From the NCBI GenBank assembly GCA_017404985.1, contig JAFRBK010000032.1, forward strand, positions 1 to 64,000: a stretch of 64,000 nt of DNA, read 5' to 3'. The notes beneath the pieces were generated by a model that saw only the letters and a list, made by a program, of their open reading frames with translations, searched no databases and was not told where the DNA came from. Position 1 is the stretch's first letter, and each line of letters starts with the position of its first letter. The position numbers and the translations under genes are program-made. Positions 33,012-42,196 of the stretch are shown here, piece by piece. Origin of the DNA: Clostridia bacterium. GTDB lineage: Bacteria > Bacillota > Clostridia > Christensenellales > Aristaeellaceae.

Positions 33012-33194
33012 ATGGATTATAAAAAGCTTGCACCTCTTTTCAGCGCGCTGGGCGTCATCGTCTTTTTCGTGTGGGGCGCTCTGGGCAACGGCTGGGGAAA
33101 AAGCTGGATCGCGATCTGCGTCGGCGGCATTCTTTCCGGCCTTTGCTATACCCTCGCCGGGCAGGAGAAGAAAAACGACAAGAAGGACGAATGA
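33012..33194 (+). CDS. Small two-helix membrane protein
   Basis: 60 residues: MDYKKLAPLFSALGVIVFFV begins the first helix and SWIAICVGGILSGLCYTLAG the second, with a Lys/Asp-rich tail (QEKKNDKKDE). AAAGGAG lies 8-9 bases before ATG 33012 and a well-formed promoter lies upstream, so it is likely expressed. No family is recognised. Confidence 0.75.
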   Translation: MDYKKLAPLFSALGVIVFFVWGALGNGWGKSWIAICVGGILSGLCYTLAGQEKKNDKKDE

Positions 33195-33216
33195 CAGGCT
33201 TTCACCCGCGCACAAA

Positions 33217-33250
33217 GAAACCGGGGCTGCTTTCACGGCAGTCCCGGTTC
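33217..33250. terminator. Bidirectional terminator between the small membrane gene and potD
   Basis: Stem GAAACCGGGGCTGC paired with GCAGTCCCGGTTC, loop TTTCAC; T-rich on both outer sides. Confidence 0.75.
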
Positions 33251-33270
33251 TCTTTTCGCCTGTTTTCCGC

Positions 33271-34314
33271 TTATTCGTGCAGCTTGACCTTGATCCACAG
33301 CTCGGACAGCTGCTTTTTCAGGGTTTCGTTGTCATGGAAAAGTTCATCCTTTTCATATCCGGTGCGGGGCACATAAGCGCTGTTGCCTTCGTAGGCACCG
33401 CCGGGGCCGCTCAGCTCCGCCAGCACGTCCGCGTTGGGGGAAGCATAGCCGACTTCCTCCGAAATCATCGCACTGTTTTCGGGCTGCAGGATGTAGGCGA
33501 TGAACTTGTTCGCCAGCTCCGGATTGCTCGCATTGGCAGGAATCACCATGGCATCCACGGCAACGTTGGTGCCCTGTTTCGGTGCGCAGTAGGCCATATC
33601 CTCGTTCTCGGAGATGATGTAGGCCGCGTCGCCGCTGTATACCAGCGCCAGCCACTTTTCACCGTTAATCATGGCGTCAATCACTTCGTCCGTCACATAG
33701 GAGGGATGGATCGCCTTGTCCATTTCCCGCAGCCAGTTATAGGCAGCTTCAATCTCATCGGCGTTCTCCGTGTTGGCGGAATAGCCCAGGGCCTTGAAAG
33801 CCACCATGAACGCATCGCGTTCGGAATCGTACATGTAGGCATGGCCGCTGTATTCGGAGTCAAGGAAGATGTCCCAGCCCTTTTCCTCCACCACCGCGGG
33901 ATCAATCTTCGTCGAATCATACAGGATGCCGACAGACTGCCACAGGTAGGGCGCGCTGTATGTATTATCCGGGTCATACGGAAGGTTCTTTACGCCGTCC
34001 ACGAGGGAGTCCAGATCGGTCACGATGCCCTTATCCAGCGGCTGAAGTTTGTTTTCCTTAATCAGGCGCTCAATCATATAGTCGCTGGGGATAATCACAT
34101 CGTAGGAAGCGTTGCTCAGCAGCTTGGTGTACATTTCCTCGTTGGAAGAAAACAGGGAATAATTCACTTTGACGCCATATTCCTTCTGGAAATTGGTCAG
34201 CACCTGTTTATCGATATACTCGCCCCAGTTATACACGTTCAGCACATCATCCGCAAGCACGGCGGCGGGGGCCAGCAGGCACAGAACCAGCAGCACAGAC
34301 AGCAGTTTTTTCAT
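33271..34314 (-). CDS. potD: Spermidine/putrescine ABC transporter substrate-binding protein
   Basis: 347 residues with signal peptide MKKLLSVLLVLCLLAPAAVLA, then the PotD start VLNVYNWGEYIDKQVL and further signatures (YDVIIPSDYMIERLI, PYLWQSVGILYD, NEDMAYCAPKQGTNVAVDAM). It captures polyamines outside the membrane. There is no lipobox Cys at the signal-peptide end, so anchoring is unclear. It is the last gene of potABCD, 3 bp after potC. Confidence 0.93.
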   Translation of the reverse strand: MKKLLSVLLVLCLLAPAAVLADDVLNVYNWGEYIDKQVLTNFQKEYGVKVNYSLFSSNEEMYTKLLSNASYDVIIPSDYMIERLIKENKLQPLDKGIVTDLDSLVDGVKNLPYDPDNTYSAPYLWQSVGILYDSTKIDPAVVEEKGWDIFLDSEYSGHAYMYDSERDAFMVAFKALGYSANTENADEIEAAYNWLREMDKAIHPSYVTDEVIDAMINGEKWLALVYSGDAAYIISENEDMAYCAPKQGTNVAVDAMVIPANASNPELANKFIAYILQPENSAMISEEVGYASPNADVLAELSGPGGAYEGNSAYVPRTGYEKDELFHDNETLKKQLSELWIKVKLHE

Positions 34315-34317
34315 GGG

Positions 34318-35121
34318 TTAATCCTCCTCTTTCTTGGTTTTCTTATCCTTAATGCGGGGAATGACGTTCGCCGCAATCAGAATCAGGGTGACCACCACCA
34401 CGATCAGGGTGGAAAGCGCATTCACGCTGGGGTTATACCGCTTCATGGAATACACATACATGGAAATATTGTTGATTCCCACGCCGGCAGTAAAGAAGGA
34501 AATGACGAAATCGTCAAAGCTCATGCTGAAGGCGATCAGCGCACCGGAGAAAATCGCCGGATAGATCTGAGGCAGGATCACCTTGACCAGCGCCTGGACC
34601 GGCGTCGCGCCCAGGTCCAGGGCTGCCTCCGCCACATTGTCATCCAGCTGCCGGAGCTTCGGCATCACGGTCAGGATGACATAGGGAATGCAGAAGGAAA
34701 TATGCGCCAGAATCAGGGTCGTCAGGCTCAGCTGCACCTTGGTGGAAATGAAGAGGAGCATCAGCCCGATAGCCGTAACGATATCCGGGTTCATGACCGG
34801 CAGGTTGTTGACCTCCAGAATCAGGTTCCGGACCAGCGGTTTGGCCTTGCTCAGGCCGATAGCCGCCACCGTGCCCACCACCGTGGACACCACCGTGGCG
34901 ATGACGGCCGTCAGCACCGTGGTATAAATACTCTGCAGCATGGTCTCGTCATTGAACATGTTCTCGTACCAGCGCAGGGAAAACCCGGTGAAGTTCGTCA
35001 GGGATTTGCTCTCATTGAAGGAGAACAGCACCACATAGAAAATCGGCAGGTAAATGAACAGCAGCACGAGCACCAGGTATCCGTTGCTCAGGAAGGACCA
35101 GCGTGATTTTTTTCTTTCCAT
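34318..35121 (-). CDS. potC: Polyamine ABC transporter permease
   Basis: 267 residues with six transmembrane helices. The permease EAA-type loop is AEAALDLGATPVQALVKVILP. It pairs with PotB to form the channel. It begins 3 bp after potB and 3 bp before potD, a tight operon. Confidence 0.92.
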   Translation of the reverse strand: MERKKSRWSFLSNGYLVLVLLFIYLPIFYVVLFSFNESKSLTNFTGFSLRWYENMFNDETMLQSIYTTVLTAVIATVVSTVVGTVAAIGLSKAKPLVRNLILEVNNLPVMNPDIVTAIGLMLLFISTKVQLSLTTLILAHISFCIPYVILTVMPKLRQLDDNVAEAALDLGATPVQALVKVILPQIYPAIFSGALIAFSMSFDDFVISFFTAGVGINNISMYVYSMKRYNPSVNALSTLIVVVVTLILIAANVIPRIKDKKTKKEED

Positions 35122-35124
35122 GGC

Positions 35125-35904
35125 CTACTCCTCCTGTGCGTTCCGGTCCAGCTTCCTGGTCAGCCACATGGAAGCGATGATAATCAGCGCCATGATCAGG
35201 GAGATCGCGCTGCCAAAGTTCCAGTCTCCCGCGGTGAGGAAGTAGATTTCAATCAGGTTGCCGATCAGCACATAATCCCCGCCGCCCAGCAGCTTCGGAA
35301 TCACAAAGCTCGACACCGCCGGCAGGAACACCAGCGTGATCCCGGAGATAATTCCCGGCACGCTCAGCGGCAAAATCACCTTCAGGAAGGTCTTCCACTT
35401 GTTCGCCCCCAGGTCATAGGCCGCGGTCAGCAGGTTGCCGTCCATCTTGGCGATGGATGTATGGATCTGGATAATCATGTACGGCAGGAAGTCGTACACC
35501 ATGCCGATGAAAACCTTGAATTCGCTGGCCAGGTCAAAATTCAGCAGAATGCCGCGCCAGGCATAGGTTTTCAGCAGCATATTGATCCACATGGGCAGGG
35601 TCAGCAGCAGCACCATCATGGTCTGCCTTCTCTCCGACAGCCGTGAGATGAAGAAGGCCGCCGGATAGCCGATCAGCAGGCAGAACACCGTCGTCAGCAG
35701 CGCGATCCGCAGGCTGGTCAGCAGCACCCGCATGAACGTCGCGTCCGAAAAAAAGCGGGCAAAGTTTTCCAGCGTAAACTGGAAGGTCAGGGTGCTGTTC
35801 CCGGTCCTGGTCAGCGCGTACAGCAGGATCATGACCATCGGGGCCACGATGAAGACGGCGATCCACAAAATATATGGATATGTCATGCGAAAAAAAGATT
35901 TCAT
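35125..35904 (-). CDS. potB: Polyamine ABC transporter permease
   Basis: 259 residues with six helices and the EAA-type loop [20 protein letters not shown]. It overlaps the potA stop by 4 bases (ATGA), so its translation is coupled to the ATPase subunit. Confidence 0.92.
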   Translation of the reverse strand: MKSFFRMTYPYILWIAVFIVAPMVMILLYALTRTGNSTLTFQFTLENFARFFSDATFMRVLLTSLRIALLTTVFCLLIGYPAAFFISRLSERRQTMMVLLLTLPMWINMLLKTYAWRGILLNFDLASEFKVFIGMVYDFLPYMIIQIHTSIAKMDGNLLTAAYDLGANKWKTFLKVILPLSVPGIISGITLVFLPAVSSFVIPKLLGGGDYVLIGNLIEIYFLTAGDWNFGSAISLIMALIIIASMWLTRKLDRNAQEE

Positions 35905-37481
35905 AGCTCAGCCACTTCCTTATGCATGACATGGATATCGTCCGGCCCGAAGCTCAGCCCGATCCGGTCTCCCGTCTCATGGGCTGAGGTGGTTTCCACT
36001 TTATAGATCATGCCGCGGGTGGAAAAGGTGATATCATAGGAGCCTTCCGTGATCTCCGCCGGGTCGAAGTCAAACTTGACATCGGTAATTTCGATGCTGG
36101 AGTCGTCCTGCAGGTTCCAGGCCTCGGCGCTGGCCCAGGTTTTCAGATCGGTGGAAATCGCCATGGATTCCTTGATTTCGTCGGGCGTGATAAAGAAGTC
36201 CAGGGCGCTGATGCCGATATTGTGGCGGGCATCCTCCACATATTCCGGATGCACCACGTAGACCTTCACGGTCACTTCGGTTTTCTTCTCTGTCCCGAAG
36301 GTGATGCTGTAAATGCCCGGCGCTTTTTCGATATTGTGGTGCACATGGGTCAGGGAGATATCGCGGTTCTCATCGTCCCAGGCCTGCGCGTTGGCGATGG
36401 AAATAAAGTCCAGATCGGTCATTTCCTTGTTTTCCAGGTCGTCCAGGTCCACATAGAAATCGTTGGCGCTGATTTTCTCCCCCGCCGCCTCATTGATGAT
36501 ATCATGCTGGGTGACCACGTTCATCTTCACGGTCTTGCTGGTGCCGGTCTGCGTTTCCACCATCAGCTCGTAGTGGACGCCCTTGAACAGCACGCTCCGG
36601 ACGGTTCCACGCAGCACGCCGTCCCGGGGCTTGACGATATCGAAATCCTCCGGCCGGATCAGCACATCCACCGGCTCATTGGGCTTAAAGCCGAAGTCGG
36701 CACAGTCAAAGGTCTTGTCGTTAAAGCGCACCTTGTAGTCCGCAACCATCGTGCCGTCCATGATGTTGCTTTCGCCGATAAACCGGGCCACGTAGGCGTT
36801 AGCCGGCTCATTATAAATCTCCAGCGGCGTGCCGATCTGCTCGATTTCGCCTTCCTTCATGACGACGATCTTGTCGCTCATGGTCAGGGCTTCCTCCTGG
36901 TCATGGGTGACGAAGATGAAGGTGATGCCGACTTCCTGCTGAATCCGCTTGAGCTCGCGCTGCATTTCCTTGCGCAGCTTCAGGTCCAGGGCGCCCAGGG
37001 GCTCGTCCAGCAGCAGCACGTTCGGCTCGTTGACCAGGGCGCGGGCAATGGCGACCCGCTGCTGCTGGCCGCCGGACAGCTTGGTCACATTCCGCTTTTC
37101 ATAGCCCTCCAGGTTCACCAGGGAAAGCATCCGGTTGACCTTCTGGGCAATAATGTCATTGCCGGTCTTCTTGATCCGGAGGCCGAAGGCAATATTTTCA
37201 TACACATTCAGATGCGGAAACAGGGCATAGCGCTGGAACACCGTATTGATCTCCCGCTTGTAGGGCGGCACCTTGTCGATGCACTGCCCGTCGAAAATCA
37301 CGGTGCCTTCATCCTGCTCAAGGAAGCCGCCCAGAATCCGCAGCAGCGTGGTCTTTCCGCAGCCGGAAGGGCCCAGCAGCGTCACAAACTCATTCTCATA
37401 AATGTTCAGGTTCACGCCTTTCAGCACGACCTGCCCGTCAAAGCTCTTGACGATATTTCTGAATTCAATCAGTTTGCGCAT
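35901..37481 (-). CDS. potA: Polyamine ABC transporter ATP-binding protein with extra C-terminal domains
   Basis: 526 residues, about 170 longer than typical PotA. The first 240 residues are a normal ABC domain: Walker [10 protein letters not shown] (37-45), signature [15 protein letters not shown], Walker [10 protein letters not shown]-loop THDQEEAL. The TOBE region (from about 245; [27 protein letters not shown]) is interrupted near residue 325. A stretch of about 175 residues follows that looks like two tandem beta-sandwich repeats ([36 protein letters not shown]; then [31 protein letters not shown]). The chain closes with the normal TOBE end ([16 protein letters not shown]). Start ATG 37481, GGGGGAGAG upstream. 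Confidence 0.92.
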   Translation of the reverse strand: MRKLIEFRNIVKSFDGQVVLKGVNLNIYENEFVTLLGPSGCGKTTLLRILGGFLEQDEGTVIFDGQCIDKVPPYKREINTVFQRYALFPHLNVYENIAFGLRIKKTGNDIIAQKVNRMLSLVNLEGYEKRNVTKLSGGQQQRVAIARALVNEPNVLLLDEPLGALDLKLRKEMQRELKRIQQEVGITFIFVTHDQEEALTMSDKIVVMKEGEIEQIGTPLEIYNEPANAYVARFIGESNIMDGTMVADYKVRFNDKTFDCADFGFKPNEPVDVLIRPEDFDIVKPRDGVLRGTVRSVLFKGVHYELMVETQTGTSKTVKMNVVTQHDIINEAAGEKISANDFYVDLDDLENKEMTDLDFISIANAQAWDDENRDISLTHVHHNIEKAPGIYSITFGTEKKTEVTVKVYVVHPEYVEDARHNIGISALDFFITPDEIKESMAISTDLKTWASAEAWNLQDDSSIEITDVKFDFDPAEITEGSYDITFSTRGMIYKVETTSAHETGDRIGLSFGPDDIHVMHKEVAEL

Positions 37482-37641
37482 GGTTCTCTCCCCCTTGATC
37501 AGAATGATGGCGGTTGCCGTACCATGTTATACGATTTTTGAAGAAATGTACAGAGTTATTCTGAAGCTTTTTCCATCTTTTTGCTTCCGCTGCTTTTTCG
37601 CCTTTGCATTCAGGCCCGCAGACAGCTGTTTTCCACCGGTT

Positions 37642-38088
37642 TTACTTCATGCTCTTCCGAAGCTGACGCCGGATTTCGGCCTCGCTGAACTCGTCTTTTT
37701 CCTCGTCGGTTTCCGGCGTGAAGGGCGGCACCGCTGAGGGGTGGTCATTTTCATCCAGCGCGACAAAGACAACGTATGCCTTGTTGATCAGTTCCCGGCT
37801 GCCGTCCAGCCGCTCCACCATACTGTTCACCCGGACTTCCAGGGAAGTATTCCCGGTCCAGGTGACATAGGCCTCCTGCACGATGGTATCGTTCAGGTAG
37901 GCCGGCTTCAGAAACGCCAGGTTATCAATGCAGACGGTCGTCACCGCCTTCTGGGCATACCGCCGGGCCGCCACCGCGCCGACCACGTCAATCCAGGCCA
38001 TAATCTGGCCGCCGAAAAGGCGGGGCTTCGCGTATCCGTTACAATGCTGCGGCATCACAATCTGTACCGCTGTTGTTTTCTCAGTCAT
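37642..38088 (-). CDS. Acyl-CoA thioesterase (hotdog fold)
   Basis: 148 residues of the YciA/BFIT-like thioesterase family: RLFGGQIMAWIDVVGAVAARRY near the start (the GG.iM.w.D motif), VTVCIDNLAFLKPAYLNDTI, and TSLEVRVNSMVER. It hydrolyses acyl-CoA esters in the cytoplasm. It lies 14 bp after oppF and may be read through from that operon, though a functional link is not evident. Confidence 0.85.
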   Translation of the reverse strand: MTEKTTAVQIVMPQHCNGYAKPRLFGGQIMAWIDVVGAVAARRYAQKAVTTVCIDNLAFLKPAYLNDTIVQEAYVTWTGNTSLEVRVNSMVERLDGSRELINKAYVVFVALDENDHPSAVPPFTPETDEEKDEFSEAEIRRQLRKSMK

Positions 38089-38102
38089 CTTTTTTCACTC
38101 CT

Positions 38103-39044
38103 TCAGGCCGTCCAGGTTCTGATTTCCTCGTCTGTGCCGAGAACCACATGGCTGCCGCCGACAGAATGCTCCGTTCCCGCGGCGTAGTCGATCCCGCTGG
38201 AAGCGTAGTCATAGGCTACGGCAGTCCGATGGCGCTCCACCTCCGGATTAGGATGCGGAATCGCCGAAAGCAGGGATTTGGTATAGGGATGCACCGGGTT
38301 GGAGAAGATTTCCTCCTTCGTTCCGGCTTCCACCATATAGCCCAGATGCAGCACGCCGATCCGGTCCGAGATATATTTAACCATGCTCAGGTCGTGGGCG
38401 ATGAACAGATAGGCGCAGTGGGTTTCCTCCTGAATATCCTTCATCAGGTTCACCACCTGGGCCTGGATGGACACATCCAGCGCCGAGATACACTCATCCG
38501 CGATGATCAGCTTCGGGTTCATGATCAGGGCCCGGGCGATGCCGACCCGCTGCCGCTGGCCGCCGGAGAACTGATGCGGATACCGTGCGGCGTGCTCCGG
38601 GCTCAGGCCCACTTTTTTCAGCATATCGCCGACCAGCTGCTGGCGTTCCTTCCGGTCTTTCGCCAGGCCGTGGATCATCAGCCCCTCGCCGATGATGTCC
38701 TCCACTTTTTTCCGGGGATTCAGGCTGGCCATAGGATCCTGAAAGATCATCTGCATATCCTTGCGGAGCACTTCCCGGGTTTCCCCGTCCAGCTTTCCGG
38801 CGATTTCCCGGCCCTGGAAGCGGACGCTGCCCGAAGTGGGATGGTACAGCCGGATCACGCTGCGGCCGATCGTCGTCTTGCCGCTGCCGCTCTCCCCCAC
38901 CAGCCCGTAGGTTTCGCCCGGATAGATGTTGAAACTGACCCCGTTGACCGCCTTCACCGTGAAGGAACGGCTGACCCTGAAATGCTGGATCAGGTTGCTG
39001 ACCTCCAGCAGGGGTTCCTGAAGATTTTCATTCGTCTGGCTCAC
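38103..39044 (-). CDS. oppF: Oligopeptide ABC transporter ATP-binding protein
   Basis: 313 residues: Walker A GESGSGKTT, signature FSGGQRQRVGIARAL, Walker B LIIADE (an Ala in place of the usual Cys), and the C-terminal oligopeptide/dipeptide motif (VHPYTKSLLSAIPHPNPEVE). It starts inside the oppD stop (ATGA overlap). It powers peptide uptake with OppD. Confidence 0.92.
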   Translation of the reverse strand: MSQTNENLQEPLLEVSNLIQHFRVSRSFTVKAVNGVSFNIYPGETYGLVGESGSGKTTIGRSVIRLYHPTSGSVRFQGREIAGKLDGETREVLRKDMQMIFQDPMASLNPRKKVEDIIGEGLMIHGLAKDRKERQQLVGDMLKKVGLSPEHAARYPHQFSGGQRQRVGIARALIMNPKLIIADECISALDVSIQAQVVNLMKDIQEETHCAYLFIAHDLSMVKYISDRIGVLHLGYMVEAGTKEEIFSNPVHPYTKSLLSAIPHPNPEVERHRTAVAYDYASSGIDYAAGTEHSVGGSHVVLGTDEEIRTWTA

Positions 39045-40123
39045 AGGTACTTTTCCGCCTCCTTCCGGGCCCGTTCCAGCCGGGCCTGCAGTTCCGGAGG
39101 AATTTCCACCTTCGGTGCGTCCGGATGCAGAAGCCAGGTTGCTGCCCAGTGTGTCGGGCTGACCTGGAACAGCGGGGGCTCCGCCTTTTCATCAATGGCC
39201 AGCGCAAACTGGTTCCGGGCGGCAAATGCGTCTCCCTTCGGTTCATGCAGCAGGTTCGGCGGGCTTCCGGGAATCGAATACAGCCGGTCGTCCTCCGTCT
39301 CCAGGTCCGGCATGGCGCTGAGCAGCCCCCAGGTATAGGGGTGCTTCGGCTCAAAGAAGATCTCGTTGACATTGCCGACTTCCACGATTTTGCCGGCATA
39401 CATCACGTTCACATAGTCCGCCACCTTCGCCACCACGCCCAGGTCATGGGTGATATAAATGACGCTCAGCTTCATCTTTTCCTGAATATCCATAATCAGT
39501 TCCAGAATCCGGGCCTGAATGGTCACGTCCAGGGCTGTGGTGGGTTCGTCGCAGATCAGGATATCCGGATCCGCGCTCAGGGCGATGGCAATCACCACCC
39601 GCTGGCGCATGCCGCCGGAAAGCTGGTGCGGATAGTTTTTGAAGCGCTTTTCCGCATCCGTGATGCCCACCAGCTGCAGCAGCTCCAGGGCCCGCGCTTT
39701 CGCGGCTTCCTTGCTCATATTTTTATGCAGGAACATACCCTCCATAATCTGCTTTCCGATGGTCATGGTCGGGTCCAGGCTGGTCATGGGATCCTGGAAT
39801 ACCATGGCGATCCGCTGGCCGTTATAGTGCTGGCGCAGCTGTTTCTTCGGCAGCTTCAGCAGATCCACGGTGGTTTCCTGCCCTTTTTCGTCCGTATAGG
39901 TATAGAGGATTTCACCGCGGTTCACCGTCGCGTTGGCATCCAGCAGGCCCATGGCCGCTTTCATGGTCACGGACTTGCCGCTGCCGCTTTCCCCCACGAT
40001 GGCCACGGTTTCGCCCTTTTGCAGATCCAGGTTGACGCCCCGGATCGCGTGGACCGTTCCCGCGTTGGTTTTGAAGCTGATATCCAGATCCCTGATGTTG
40101 AGGATGGTTTTGTTTTCGCTCAT
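39041..40123 (-). CDS. oppD: Oligopeptide ABC transporter ATP-binding protein
   Basis: 360 residues: Walker [10 protein letters not shown], signature [15 protein letters not shown], Walker [13 protein letters not shown], and the peptide-importer C-terminal motif [16 protein letters not shown] with a following [13 protein letters not shown] segment. Members with this tail often carry an Fe-S cluster; the four-Cys set is not evident here. Confidence 0.92.
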   Translation of the reverse strand: MSENKTILNIRDLDISFKTNAGTVHAIRGVNLDLQKGETVAIVGESGSGKSVTMKAAMGLLDANATVNRGEILYTYTDEKGQETTVDLLKLPKKQLRQHYNGQRIAMVFQDPMTSLDPTMTIGKQIMEGMFLHKNMSKEAAKARALELLQLVGITDAEKRFKNYPHQLSGGMRQRVVIAIALSADPDILICDEPTTALDVTIQARILELIMDIQEKMKLSVIYITHDLGVVAKVADYVNVMYAGKIVEVGNVNEIFFEPKHPYTWGLLSAMPDLETEDDRLYSIPGSPPNLLHEPKGDAFAARNQFALAIDEKAEPPLFQVSPTHWAATWLLHPDAPKVEIPPELQARLERARKEAEKYL

Positions 40124-40136
40124 GACGTCATCCTCC

Positions 40137-41147
40137 TCACATATCTTCCAGCTTCGGGGCCAAGGCTTCCCGCAGCCCGTCGCCGATGAAGTTGAAGCCG
40201 AGCATCAGCAGAGCCAGCACGATAATCGGCGGAAGGATCTGGTACGGAAGGGTGGTGATGTTGTTGAAACCATCCTCAATCAGCGTGCCGACCGAGCACT
40301 GGGGCAGCGCAATACCGACGCCGACGAAGCTCAGGAAAGCCTCGGTAAAGATGGCGGTCGGAATGGAGAACATCACCTGGGTAATGATCGGCCCGATGGT
40401 ATTGGGCAGGATCTGTCGGAAAATGATGTGGCCGTGCCCGGCGCCGAGCGTCCGGCTGGCCAGCACATATTCCTGTTCCTTGATTTTCAGCATTTCCGCC
40501 CGGGCAATCTTGCTCATGCCGATCCATTCGGTCAGCAGCAGGGCAACGATTACCAGCCCCATGCCCTTCGGCATAAAGATCGCCAGCACGGATACGATTA
40601 CCAACCGGGGAACGCTGTTGGCAATTTCCACGAAGCGCTGCATGACGTTATCCGTCAGCCCGCCGAAATAGCCGGAAACCAGCCCGTAGCTCATGCCGAT
40701 GATCATATCGATAATAATCGTCACGAAGGCGATCAGCAGGGAAACCCGGGCCCCGTACCAGGTTCGGGTCCACAGGTCCCGGCCCAGATCGTCCGTGCCG
40801 AACAGGAAAGTATACTGGCTGAAGTTGCCTTCCAGCTCCTCGCCGGTGAACAGCTTATGCAGGGCCGGAATCTGCGGGGCGATTCCCTTGGCCACTACCC
40901 GTTTGTTGTTTTCGTTCCGGTACTGCACAATGTCCCGGTAGCCGAACTCATTCATGGAAGGACCGATCGCGGCAAACAGGATAATCAGCAGAATGATCAC
41001 CAGCCCGATGACCGCGCGGCGGTTTTTGAAGAAATGCATCGCCACGCTCTTCCAGTAGCTCTGGGAGGCGAAGTTGGTATCCGTATAGAGGTCCTGCCGG
41101 TGCAGCAGGGTGAAGTCCTCTTTGGAGGGAATATATCCTTTTTCCAT
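40137..41147 (-). CDS. oppC: Oligopeptide ABC transporter permease
   Basis: 336 residues. A long cytoplasmic N-terminus leads to a helix (VIGLVIILLIILFAAIGPS) and a permease core with five more helices and the loop ASRTLGAGHGHIIFRQILPN. A large extracellular stretch lies between helices 1 and 2, as is usual for OppC. Confidence 0.92.
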   Translation of the reverse strand: MEKGYIPSKEDFTLLHRQDLYTDTNFASQSYWKSVAMHFFKNRRAVIGLVIILLIILFAAIGPSMNEFGYRDIVQYRNENNKRVVAKGIAPQIPALHKLFTGEELEGNFSQYTFLFGTDDLGRDLWTRTWYGARVSLLIAFVTIIIDMIIGMSYGLVSGYFGGLTDNVMQRFVEIANSVPRLVIVSVLAIFMPKGMGLVIVALLLTEWIGMSKIARAEMLKIKEQEYVLASRTLGAGHGHIIFRQILPNTIGPIITQVMFSIPTAIFTEAFLSFVGVGIALPQCSVGTLIEDGFNNITTLPYQILPPIIVLALLMLGFNFIGDGLREALAPKLEDM

Positions 41148-41153
41148 GTTTCC

Positions 41154-42101
41154 TTACGCCTCCTTTTTGCCGGAAGATACCCGGATTCTGGGATCCAGCA
41201 CGCCGTAAAGCAGGTCCACCAGAAGCATGATGCCGATATACAGCGCGGAGTACAGAATACCCAGGGCCAGGACATAGTTGTAGTCAATGCCCTCGCCGGC
41301 GATCGCGTCCACCATCAGCTTCCCGATTCCGTTAATGCCGTAGATCTTCTCCACCACCAGGGCCCCGGTCAGCAGGTCCACAATCAGCGGGGCCAGCACC
41401 GTCACAATGGGGATCAGCGCGTTCCGCAGCACATGCTTCATCACCAGGCCCCGGCCGTACATGCCCTTGGCTTCCGCCAGCCGGACGTAGTCGCTGTCAA
41501 ACACCTCCACCATTTCGTTCCTGGTGAAACGGGCAATGGTGGACGTGGTAAACAGGGACAGGGACAGGGCCGGAATCACCGAGGAAAACAGGAACCGGCT
41601 GCTGTCAAAGAAGTACGGGAAAAACGGAATCTTGAATGCGAACGTGTACTGCAGGAAAATCAGAAACACATAGCTGGGCACGCAGACGCCCAGAATGGAA
41701 ACGACGGTGCAGAACCCGTCCAGAAACTTTCCCCGGTGCAGCGCTGCCGTAATGCCCAGCACCAGCCCCACCAGGGACCCCCACAGCACCGCCAGGCCGC
41801 CGATCCGGAAAGAGTTCGAGATGGCGGTGGACAGCACGGTGCTGATCGGCGCGCCGTAATACAGCGATGTTCCCTTGCCGAAATCCCCGTGCAGCGCGTT
41901 GCCCAGATACCGGAAGAACTGGGTCAGAATCGGATCGTCCAGACCCATTTCCGCCCGTTTGTTGGCAATCTGCTCTGCGCTCATGCGCTCGGACGGGAAC
42001 GGGTTTCCCGGCATGATGCGCACCAGCACAAACAGCAGGAAGGTGATAATCAGCAGTGTCAGCACAGCCATGCCGACCCGCTTCAGCGTATACTTGATCA
42101 T
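41154..42101 (-). CDS. oppB: Oligopeptide ABC transporter permease
   Basis: 315 residues. The standard OppB start (YTLKRVGMAVLTLLIITFLL, RIMPGNPF) is followed by six helices and the loop RLAEAKGMYGRGLVMKHVLR. It lies 7 bp before oppC. A terminator-like hairpin separates it from oppA. Confidence 0.92.
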   Translation of the reverse strand: MIKYTLKRVGMAVLTLLIITFLLFVLVRIMPGNPFPSERMSAEQIANKRAEMGLDDPILTQFFRYLGNALHGDFGKGTSLYYGAPISTVLSTAISNSFRIGGLAVLWGSLVGLVLGITAALHRGKFLDGFCTVVSILGVCVPSYVFLIFLQYTFAFKIPFFPYFFDSSRFLFSSVIPALSLSLFTTSTIARFTRNEMVEVFDSDYVRLAEAKGMYGRGLVMKHVLRNALIPIVTVLAPLIVDLLTGALVVEKIYGINGIGKLMVDAIAGEGIDYNYVLALGILYSALYIGIMLLVDLLYGVLDPRIRVSSGKKEA

Positions 42102-42157
42102 AGTCTTCCGCGCTTTCGCGCGACCTCTTCTGAAGATTCGTCTGAAAACAGGAAAAA

Positions 42158-42184
42158 GGAGCGGTCAGGAAAACTGACCGCTCC
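42158..42184 (-). terminator. Intra-operon terminator between oppA and oppB
   Basis: Perfect 11-bp stem GGAGCGGTCAG / CTGACCGCTCC, loop of five, then TTTTT on the minus strand. Partial read-through would give more binding protein than transporter. Confidence 0.8.
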
Positions 42185-42196
42185 GCCAGGATGCTC

